Shown piece after piece: positions 55,732 through 62,237 of a stretch of 64,000 bases of DNA (position 1 is the stretch's first letter; each line of letters opens with the position of its first letter). This stretch comes from Tritrichomonas musculus (taxonomy: Eukaryota; Parabasalia; Tritrichomonadida; Tritrichomonadidae), in contig JAPFFF010000030.1 in NCBI GenBank assembly GCA_039105265.1, positions 682,001-746,000 on the forward strand, given 5' to 3'. A program made the translations under genes and the position numbers. The notes under the pieces are model-generated. The model ran no database searches and was not told the origin of the DNA. It was given only the letters and a program-made list of their open reading frames with translations.

Positions 55732-55857
55732 TTATTTAGCCCATGCATATCTCCTCGGAGGAGTATTTGAAGATAAATTATTTCTGATACTTGTAAAATT
55801 TGGAGGAAGAGAAGTTGTTGAATTATTAATTTTTTTATTAAATTCTCCGAAAGCCAT
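55732..55857 (-). CDS. 41-aa MAFG-family mini-protein
   Basis: The frame begins MAFGEFNKKINNST and continues TSLPPNFTSIRNNL to a basic end (PPRRYAWAK). It is a tandem neighbour of the 37-aa gene and shares its first nine residues and its CATGAATGAAA leader. The tails are unrelated. This pattern fits a conserved tag with variable cargo. Confidence 0.55.
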   Translation of the reverse strand: MAFGEFNKKINNSTTSLPPNFTSIRNNLSSNTPPRRYAWAK

Positions 55858-55888
55858 ATATATATTTCATTCATGATAAAATATATTT

Positions 55889-56116
55889 TCATCCACTATA
55901 ATGATATTTCATATTTGATTTATAAAAGGCATATTGCTGAATATTTTTCATAAAAATTTCTTCATCTTCGTTTAATACTACTTCCTCTATGAAATCATCA
56001 TCTTCAAGTTCATAAATTAAACAAATAGCTTTTTCTACCCAAAGAGCTTTTTCTTCTTTGGAGGGAGTCTCAAAGTAGTTTACAGAATATTGAAACAATT
56101 TATGTAAATCATTCAT
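55889..56116 (-). CDS. hypothetical 75-aa acidic protein
   Basis: MNDLHKLFQYSVNYFETPSK is followed by helical acidic sequence (ALWVEKAICLIYELEDDDFIEEVV) and an aromatic end. No family is recognised. It lies in a run of small minus-strand genes downstream of the gene at 56134. Confidence 0.5.
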   Translation of the reverse strand: MNDLHKLFQYSVNYFETPSKEEKALWVEKAICLIYELEDDDFIEEVVLNEDEEIFMKNIQQYAFYKSNMKYHYSG

Positions 56117-56133
56117 TTTTATTTTTTCATTCT

Positions 56134-56382
56134 TTATAAACTCCTAATTACTATCTCTAATCTTTCCAAAATTATTTGCTCAAGCTGATTGATAAAATTT
56201 TCATCGTTCCTCTCTACTTCCCTGAATTCGTCGATAAACAATCTGTCGAAAACCTCCCGAGCCATTTCCAATATATTCATCATCCAATATTGTCTATACC
56301 AAGATATTCTAGCAAATCGCCACTCCAAAATTAAAAACAAAAGGTCATTCAAGCTCTCTAATTCTTCTTTTTTGTAATTCAT
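56134..56382 (-). CDS. hypothetical 82-aa helical protein
   Basis: The sequence is helical with aromatic and acidic residues (LLFLILEWRFARISWYRQYW, ILERLEIVIRSL). It is divergent from the gene at 56414, with 31 bp between starts, so the two promoters must overlap. No family is recognised. The hydrophobic part is amphipathic rather than a clear membrane segment. Confidence 0.5.
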   Translation of the reverse strand: MNYKKEELESLNDLLFLILEWRFARISWYRQYWMMNILEMAREVFDRLFIDEFREVERNDENFINQLEQIILERLEIVIRSL

Positions 56383-56413
56383 TTTTTTTACTTTTTTAAA
56401 TTAAAACAAAAAT

Positions 56414-57154
56414 ATGTCAGGAGAAATAATGCTTGTCTCTGGTTCTTTCAATTTTAAAAACAAAACAAGCCAGTCAAAAATCGATAAATGTAAAGAAGAT
56501 TTGGATAAAAAAGGCATTTTTTACGCCACAGATTATGCAATTTTTTGCTCTTTACTATTGGAATGGCTGTCTGAAGAAGATGTTATTAAAGGTTTTAATA
56601 AGGTCTGGGAATATATAGGTAGTAGAGTTTCAGGGCGATTTCTTGCATTAAAAGGAGATAACGGAAAAGATAAAATGATTATGACAATGGACAAAGACGG
56701 AATAGATATAAAACGTTGTGATTGGGATTGGAGATTAAATTATAAATTCAATTTGAGCGATGAAGCAACTCCAGGTCCTTTATGTATGGCTATAGGAGAG
56801 GGAGCAGTATATTGGAGAAATACACCAAGCGAGAAAAAAATCAATGAATTAAATAAAATTTTGAAAGAAAATAATTTGTTTGTCGCAGACAAGCATGGGA
56901 TTCGAACAACAATATATCAATGGGGTGATTGGGGAGAAACAAAAGAGGAATTAAAGACTATCGCCGAATATATTCGTCATCATCACTGCCCTGTTGTTGG
57001 AGGATTTTATTTCATGAGAGGGAAAGAAAGCCATGGGGAATATATTCCGACATCTATTTTCGGAGAAAAATGGAGTTTAAGAGGTGGTTCGGTCAAAAAA
57101 AGTGTAAAAGGCAGAGTTGGAGCAGCCCGTAAAGTTCATCGAAAAAAAAAGTAA
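56414..57154 (+). CDS. 246-aa protein made of two copies of one domain
   Basis: Residues of about 5-85 and 120-205 follow the same pattern. The first has LVSGSFNFKNKTSQSKIDKC, then FYATDYAIF, EWLSEEDVIKG, WEYIGSRVSGRFLALKG. The second has MAIGEGAVYWRNTPSEKKIN, then FVADKHGIR, QWGDWGETKEEL, AEYIRHHHCPVVGGFYFMRG. The C terminus is strongly basic (VKKSVKGRVGAARKVHRKKK). The duplicated domain shares the general plan of the N-terminal domain of the 736-aa protease gene. The function is unknown; the basic tail may bind nucleic acid. Confidence 0.65.
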   Translation: MSGEIMLVSGSFNFKNKTSQSKIDKCKEDLDKKGIFYATDYAIFCSLLLEWLSEEDVIKGFNKVWEYIGSRVSGRFLALKGDNGKDKMIMTMDKDGIDIKRCDWDWRLNYKFNLSDEATPGPLCMAIGEGAVYWRNTPSEKKINELNKILKENNLFVADKHGIRTTIYQWGDWGETKEELKTIAEYIRHHHCPVVGGFYFMRGKESHGEYIPTSIFGEKWSLRGGSVKKSVKGRVGAARKVHRKKK

Positions 57155-57375
57155 ATAAAAAATCCCAAACAACATCTCGTCCAGCAACATCTCCCCCACC
57201 ACCTATCGAAGAATCTCTCCCACCACCTATCGAAGAACTTAAAAAAACAAAGAAATCAAAAGAAGAATTAGAAAAAGAAAGGAAAGAAGGAATTGCTCAA
57301 CGAGCCCTGCTCCCAACAACAGAAATAAAACATGCTGCAGGATGGGAAGATAGATATAATCCAAAAACAGGTAAA

Positions 57376-57663
57376 ATGGAAGCGACTTATGTAGGATTTC
57401 AAGATGATTTTGATAAGGATTCTGACGACGATATAGATTTTCGGAAATTTGACCGACAGATTTTGTCTAAAAATCCAGAATTATTAGCCGAAGCAAGAAA
57501 ATATTTCATGAATTCATTAAAGAAAAAAGAGAAGCTAATAAGGAAAAAAGCATTTATGGAAGACCCTAGATGGGATGAATTATCTGAGAAACAAAAAAAG
57601 TATATCTATCATGAATATCGAGAACAATATAATTATTATCAAGAAAATGGATATGATTTCTAA
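57376..57663 (+). CDS. 95-aa acidic/basic protein
   Basis: The first ATG at 57376 gives MEATYVGFQDDFDKDSDDDI. Coding-like sequence (PPPPIEESLPPPIEEL, EERKEGIAQRALLPTTEIKHAAG-like words) extends upstream to about 57160 without an ATG, so the true start is uncertain. The rest is helical and charged (ARKYFMNSLKKKEKLIRKKAF, WDELSEKQKKYIYHEYREQY). Its stop overlaps the stop of the facing 295-aa gene. No family is recognised. Confidence 0.5.
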   Translation: MEATYVGFQDDFDKDSDDDIDFRKFDRQILSKNPELLAEARKYFMNSLKKKEKLIRKKAFMEDPRWDELSEKQKKYIYHEYREQYNYYQENGYDF

Positions 57664-58547
57664 TTTTTATTGACCCAGTCCATAATATCATTAAGTAAAG
57701 CATCACTATCCGCATCAGTATTTGATGTATCTCTGAAATAGTTATCTTCATCTGGATTATAAAAGTCGTCATCATCTCCTTGGGCTACTTCTTGTTGTGT
57801 TTCAACTACTTTTTTTGTTTGTTTTGTTTTATTCTTTGTCGTCTTTGTTTTATTCTTTAAGGCCTTTTTATTCTTTGGTATTTTTTTGATGTTCGCTAAT
57901 GCGGCTTGATAATTTTCTTCATCATCTTGATATTTCGAATTTGTTATTTCAAATTCTCTTTCTCCATCATCGTTATAATCAAAAAGATTCTCGTCTGTTT
58001 CAGCTCTATTGCTCGTTCCATTTGGAGGAGGCTCATAAAGGTCTTCGATTTTATATTCTCTATTATCTTTATGCATAACATTTTGGCATTGTCTTGCTGT
58101 TATCCTAATTCTTGAAGGAACAATTTTACCTTTCTTAATAACTATTTTTTGAGTCTCCGCTGTTTTATTACATCTTAGTTTTTTATCATAATAACCTATA
58201 TGAACATAAATCATACCAAAAATAGTAATATGTTTCTTTTTACATGCTTCGGCAAAAATCTTTAATCTATCTAAGAATTCTTTCTTATCGTACCATTCAA
58301 AAGTTTCGACAAAGATTCTATATTTATTTTCATCATTATTTTTTTGTTTTGTTTTTCTACCAGGATTCCTTGACTTTCTTGTTATCGCTGCTTGTTGAAT
58401 AATAAATATATCATTCGGATTTTCATCCTTTTCGCCGTCCAAAAAGATAGTAGGAAACCATTTTTTTCTATCATCATGTTTTATAATTTTATCAATCCCT
58501 TTTTTAATGTATAACGTACTCTCTATAGGAAAAATTAAATCTGTCAT
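57660..58547 (-). CDS. 295-aa protein with family N-terminal domain and acidic/basic tail
   Basis: The N-terminal 150 residues hold the pattern FLDRLKIFAEACKKKHITIFGMIYVHIGYYDKK, matching LLKYIKEIRKKKVKITGYLLVIVKNRNG at the start of the 736-aa gene and the domains at 38718 and 39173. The tail is Asp/Asn-rich, then strongly basic (NKKALKNKTKTTKNKTKQTKK), then acidic. It is divergent from the 736-aa protease gene, with 28 bp between starts. Because partner domains differ, the shared domain could direct proteins to one site, such as the virion or the genome. That is inference. Confidence 0.65.
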   Translation of the reverse strand: MTDLIFPIESTLYIKKGIDKIIKHDDRKKWFPTIFLDGEKDENPNDIFIIQQAAITRKSRNPGRKTKQKNNDENKYRIFVETFEWYDKKEFLDRLKIFAEACKKKHITIFGMIYVHIGYYDKKLRCNKTAETQKIVIKKGKIVPSRIRITARQCQNVMHKDNREYKIEDLYEPPPNGTSNRAETDENLFDYNDDGEREFEITNSKYQDDEENYQAALANIKKIPKNKKALKNKTKTTKNKTKQTKKVVETQQEVAQGDDDDFYNPDEDNYFRDTSNTDADSDALLNDIMDWVNKN

Positions 58548-58575
58548 TTAAAATTTTTAAAAATATAAATAAACA

Positions 58576-60786
58576 ATGACAAAATACATGTTTGTTGGAG
58601 GTTATTTAAAGTTTAAACCTGCCTTAGATACTATATTAAGAGAGAATCTTACTGCGATGACAAATCAAGTTCGGTATCCTTTAGCCGTTTTCCATAAAAA
58701 TACTATGCAGTTATCTTGTCAATATAATTGGTTATCTGATACTGCAAATATTATATTGCTAAAATATATAAAAGAAATTCGTAAAAAGAAAGTCAAAATA
58801 ACAGGATATTTATTAGTTATAGTCAAGAATAGGAATGGAAGTATGGAATTATATAAATATATACCAAAATATGGTACTTTAAGAGCTGTTAGAGGGTATT
58901 TCAGATTAGTTCGAGATTATCTTCCTGACCCTACATACGCAGAGAAAATTGGACCACAAAATAAGCCTTCCTTCTGGACCGATTCTGATTCGGACTTTTT
59001 ATCTGATTCATCTGACGGTCCTGACCAACCTAAGAAATCCAATAAAAAATCTATCAAACTTGATGAAGAAAATGATGATTATGCCCTTCCTATGCCCGAA
59101 CCTGAACCTGCACCTGCACCTAAGCCAAAAGAAAAAAAGAAACAAGAAGAAAAGCCAAAATCTCCAATTGACTATTCCTTAGAAGATTTATTCAATACAA
59201 AGTCTTCAGAAAATTCTACGAGGGCAAAAGCTAGTCCGTATAAATCATCTTCTTCTCGAGAACTTAAACCTCTTTCTGCTCCTTATTCTGGTATTCGAAT
59301 TAGTCAATCAGATGTGAATTCTCTTCAGCCTGGAGAATGGCTAGATGATAATACTATTCGTTCTTATATTCGTTATTTAGAATGTTTAGCTAAAGACCAC
59401 AATATTAAACATAGAATCTTAATTTTGAAACCTATATTTTGGGAAGCATTAAGGAAATGCGGAAAGAAATTTACATTAAAGGATATGCAAGATATTGACT
59501 CAAGATTAACTACCTATAAGGACTTAAAAGACTGGTATTATGATATTTTATTCCCTATAACTACTCATTCAAGCAGCAAACTTGGAGAAAATAACGGTCT
59601 TCATTATATACTTTGCTTGATAAGTCTTCAAAATAAAGAAATTATAATTCATGATTCAATGAAAGGTCATAAAGATATTGAAGCCGAAAAAACAGTCCTT
59701 AAGATGATAGAGAAATTACATACTACAAAGAATGGTTGGGTAATAACTCATGCTCAAGGACCGTATCAAAATAATGGGTCTGACTGTGGAGTTTTCACTC
59801 TTCGTCATTGTCAATATTATATTCTACAAGAAAATCAGGAGTTCTATTCAAGCGAAATACCAGCATATAGAGAAAAAATATTAAAGGATTTGATGCCATA
59901 TTTTAAAGAAACAGCTAAATCATCAAGCAAAACATCAGCTCATGAATCAGACGTAGAAGAAGTTTCAGCATTTGCATCAAAGAAGACATCTCGCAAAAAT
60001 TCTGCTAAGACTTCATCAAAAAATTCATCAAAAACATCTCGTAAAAGTTCCCCTTCACAAGAGGTTTATGGACCTCTTTATAATCCATTCCATGATTCAA
60101 AATTACCAGATAATTATTATCCTGTAGAATATAATCAAAACTTAAAGCCGATACCAAAAAAAGTAGGAGATGATGAATATTATTCTCTTAATATGAACAA
60201 TACAATTGAAGAAATGGTTATTAATGACTATTTTCAGCTCCTACAAAAGCAAGGCAAACAGGTTAAAAAAGCTGGAAAAATACTTATTTTGGCTCCAAAT
60301 TTATACTATCTCCTAGCTACAAGAAAGAAATGCCCAATATATCCGAAGTTAAATGCAAAAGAAATTATGGATTTAATAATGAAAGAGGCTTGTCCTCAAA
60401 AGTTTAATCGATATGACGAAATATATTGGCCTTGCGAGTTGGCAGGACATTGGGTATTGATAGTTATTCGATATAAGACGGGCGCTATAGAGTTATATGA
60501 TTCTATGAATGACGGATATGAATATCCTGAATTAGAGCAAAATATTAAGGCTTTCATTACTCATCAAGGACTCAAAAAGAAACTAGAATATTATCCTGTG
60601 GAGTGTCCCCAACAAGATAATGATTATGATTGTGGTGTATTTGTTATGGAGGCTGGAAGAACTCTATTACATGAAGGTAAGGGAGACTTTGAACAGCGCA
60701 ACGCTAGCGAAATCAGAAGGAGAATCAAAAAAGAACTAAAGGAAAAGAAGTTAGTAAATGGCTTTAAATATACAAAATTTGATTAA
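58576..60786 (+). CDS. double Ulp1/adenain-like cysteine protease, 736 aa
   Basis: Residues 1-120 form the element-specific domain (YMFVGGYLKFKPALD, KVKITGYLLVIVKN). A Ser/Pro/Glu-rich linker follows. The first C48-type protease domain (about 230-445) has EWLDDNTIRSYIRYL, His343 in GLHYILCLI, Asp360 in IIHDSM and Cys404 in NNGSDCGVFTLRH. A Ser/Lys linker separates the second (about 530-715), with His625 in AGHWVLIVI, Asp642 in LYDSMND and Cys686 in QQDNDYDCGVFVM. Both have the Gln of the oxyanion hole before Cys. Polintons and adenoviruses use one such protease to mature capsids, so two in one chain is unusual. The gene is the last before the right terminal repeat. Confidence 0.85.
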   Translation: MTKYMFVGGYLKFKPALDTILRENLTAMTNQVRYPLAVFHKNTMQLSCQYNWLSDTANIILLKYIKEIRKKKVKITGYLLVIVKNRNGSMELYKYIPKYGTLRAVRGYFRLVRDYLPDPTYAEKIGPQNKPSFWTDSDSDFLSDSSDGPDQPKKSNKKSIKLDEENDDYALPMPEPEPAPAPKPKEKKKQEEKPKSPIDYSLEDLFNTKSSENSTRAKASPYKSSSSRELKPLSAPYSGIRISQSDVNSLQPGEWLDDNTIRSYIRYLECLAKDHNIKHRILILKPIFWEALRKCGKKFTLKDMQDIDSRLTTYKDLKDWYYDILFPITTHSSSKLGENNGLHYILCLISLQNKEIIIHDSMKGHKDIEAEKTVLKMIEKLHTTKNGWVITHAQGPYQNNGSDCGVFTLRHCQYYILQENQEFYSSEIPAYREKILKDLMPYFKETAKSSSKTSAHESDVEEVSAFASKKTSRKNSAKTSSKNSSKTSRKSSPSQEVYGPLYNPFHDSKLPDNYYPVEYNQNLKPIPKKVGDDEYYSLNMNNTIEEMVINDYFQLLQKQGKQVKKAGKILILAPNLYYLLATRKKCPIYPKLNAKEIMDLIMKEACPQKFNRYDEIYWPCELAGHWVLIVIRYKTGAIELYDSMNDGYEYPELEQNIKAFITHQGLKKKLEYYPVECPQQDNDYDCGVFVMEAGRTLLHEGKGDFEQRNASEIRRRIKKELKEKKLVNGFKYTKFD

Positions 60787-60791
60787 AAAAG

Positions 60792-61053
60792 TTTATATAA
60801 TTTTTTTGTCTCAACAACTTCAAAACAATCAATTTTAGGCTCGAATAGGGCCTCAACAAGGGGTCTTCTACAAGCTGTAAAACAACCAATTTTAGACCAT
60901 TTATAGGCTTGAATAGGACCTCAACTAGGGGTCTTCTACAAGCTGTAAAACAACCAATTTAGGCCATTTATAGACTTGAATAGGGCGTAAATGGAGGGAT
61001 TATTTGACGGACCGAAGGGACGTTAAATAATCACGCCATTTATATATACTACT
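60792..61053. repeat. right terminal inverted repeat of the 43.9-kb element
   Basis: This is the inverted counterpart of 17181-17443 and carries the same internal tandem 75-80-bp units. It ends in TATATACTACT, and the flank continues TCACCAGTTTATGAG, repeating the host sequence found on the left side. Together the two repeats define the element ends. Confidence 0.9.
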
Positions 61054-61341
61054 TCACCAGTTTATGAGTTACTTGAACAAAAAAATGCACTTAACACTGC
61101 ATTTGATAGTTTAATAATTCAATTTAAACACATTGTAATTGATCGAAAATATCCATTGGCCCTATTTAACCAATGTTACAGCTATTTCCTTTCACTAAAA
61201 AAGAAGAAAGAAAACCTCATTGAACTAGAGATTTTAATAACTGGAATAGGCAAGACAGATGGCAAGTTCAGGTACAACAAGGACATTAATTCCGTTATAT
61301 TAGATTCATCTGTTAGCTCAAAAGAATCCCAACTTATCTAA
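61054..61341 (+). pseudogene. 3' part of the interrupted host kinase/LRR-family gene
   Basis: Directly after the element the frame opens with SPVYELLEQKNALNTAFDSL and continues QFKHIVIDRKYPLALF, IEILITGIGKTD and INSVILDSSVSS. On the left side the same frame ends NNEDKVYLYSP. With one copy of the target duplication the host frame reads through, so the element landed in this gene. The end resembles the entry into BspA-like leucine-rich repeats of the family, but the repeats themselves are absent and a stop follows. The gene was probably already decayed, because its kinase part also carries breaks. Confidence 0.7.
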
Positions 61342-61588
61342 GTTGGAAGAGAAGCGATTGTACAATTTTGATAAGAAAAATACCGTGGGAAAAGAAAATC
61401 ACAAAAATAGAGTTTATTATTAAGAATAATAATATTTTTTTAAAAAATTCTTCTAAAAGAAGAGAACTTTTCATTGAATGCATTCAAATAAGGGATCATC
61501 TTTTTCAATATGAAAAAAACTCTTATCTGGATCAAATGATTCTTTTAAATCTAAAAAAAAAAGCGATCATTTAAAAAAAATCAAAAAA

Positions 61589-61660
61589 TTCCGACGCGAA
61601 GAATCGAACTTCGATCACTTGGGTGTAAATCAAGCGTTCTAGCCATTGAACTACGCAGGA
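61589..61660 (-). tRNA. tRNA-Val (anticodon TAC)
   Basis: The minus strand folds as a cloverleaf: acceptor TCCTGCG with CGTCGGA (one mismatch and one G-T pair), D arm GTTC/GAAC with an 8-base loop, anticodon stem CTTGA/CCAAG (A-C mismatch next to the loop), loop TTTACAC, variable loop TGAT, and a perfect T arm CGAAG-TTCGATT-CTTCG. The anticodon TAC reads valine GTA codons. There is no intron. The two mismatches leave open that it is a slightly decayed copy, but the conserved D and T arm positions argue for a functional gene. Confidence 0.8.
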
Positions 61661-62237
61661 TTCTTGTATATTATGGCATATCATCCATTATGATATATTA
61701 AAATTTAGTAATTATTTTTTATTAAAAAGTACTTCATATTTGATTTCCAGCATAGTTCAATGGTTTGAATTTTTTGATCTTTTTTAAATGATTACCTTTT
61801 TGTTTAGGTTTTAAAAAATCGGTTAATCCAGATAAGAGATTTTTACTACATACTTTGTAATTCTTTTTTAATTCATTTGGATCTGTTATTACTAGATCTC
61901 ATTTTAAAAGTTCTTTTGCAAAATATTAAAATGTTTCATATAAATAATCAATATTCTATTTAAAAGATACATAATCTTAATGCAAAAAATATTTTTATTT
62001 AATCATTTTATTGCATTTTTTATACATTTGGATTGATATTGTTATATAATATATGAAAGATACTACTACCAATTAAATAAATATTTTGTTTTTTGTATTT
62101 CCATTGAGTATTAAGCATGAATGTTTTTATTTCTAAACGTTTTATTGAAAATATTTACATCTTTTAAAAAGTTAGGAAATTATTTTATTTTATTTCAAAA
62201 ATTGAGAAAAAGCATTCAATAATATAAATAATTCTAA
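61661..62237. other. AT-rich intergenic region
   Basis: I see no gene, repeat array or mobile element. It separates the tRNA from the start of the ArfGAP gene, whose leader CATTCAATAATATAAATAATTCTAA lies at the end of the stretch. Confidence 0.5.

Larger units (their letters stand above)
17182..61053. mobile_element. 43.9-kb Polinton-like virus element with PrimPol-helicase (whole-looking)
   Basis: The element is bounded by nearly identical inverted repeats of about 263 bp beginning (A)GTAGTATATATAAATGG. It is flanked by the direct repeat TTCACCA (17175-17181 and 61053-61059), of which 5-7 bp could be the target duplication. It encodes an rve integrase, A32-like ATPase, two capsid paralogues, fibre-like proteins, a PrimPol/SF3 helicase and a double Ulp1 protease, plus about 30 smaller proteins. 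Canonical Mavericks are 15-25 kb and encode a protein-primed DNA polymerase B. That gene is not recognised here, which places this element nearer to the Polinton-like viruses that use primase-helicases. The near-identity of the repeats suggests a recent insertion. Most core genes look whole. Confidence 0.9.

Noticed and set aside
61368-61574. 68-aa frame after the host gene remnant
   Set aside because: AT-rich Lys/Ile/Asn sequence without a family or leader; probably a chance frame.
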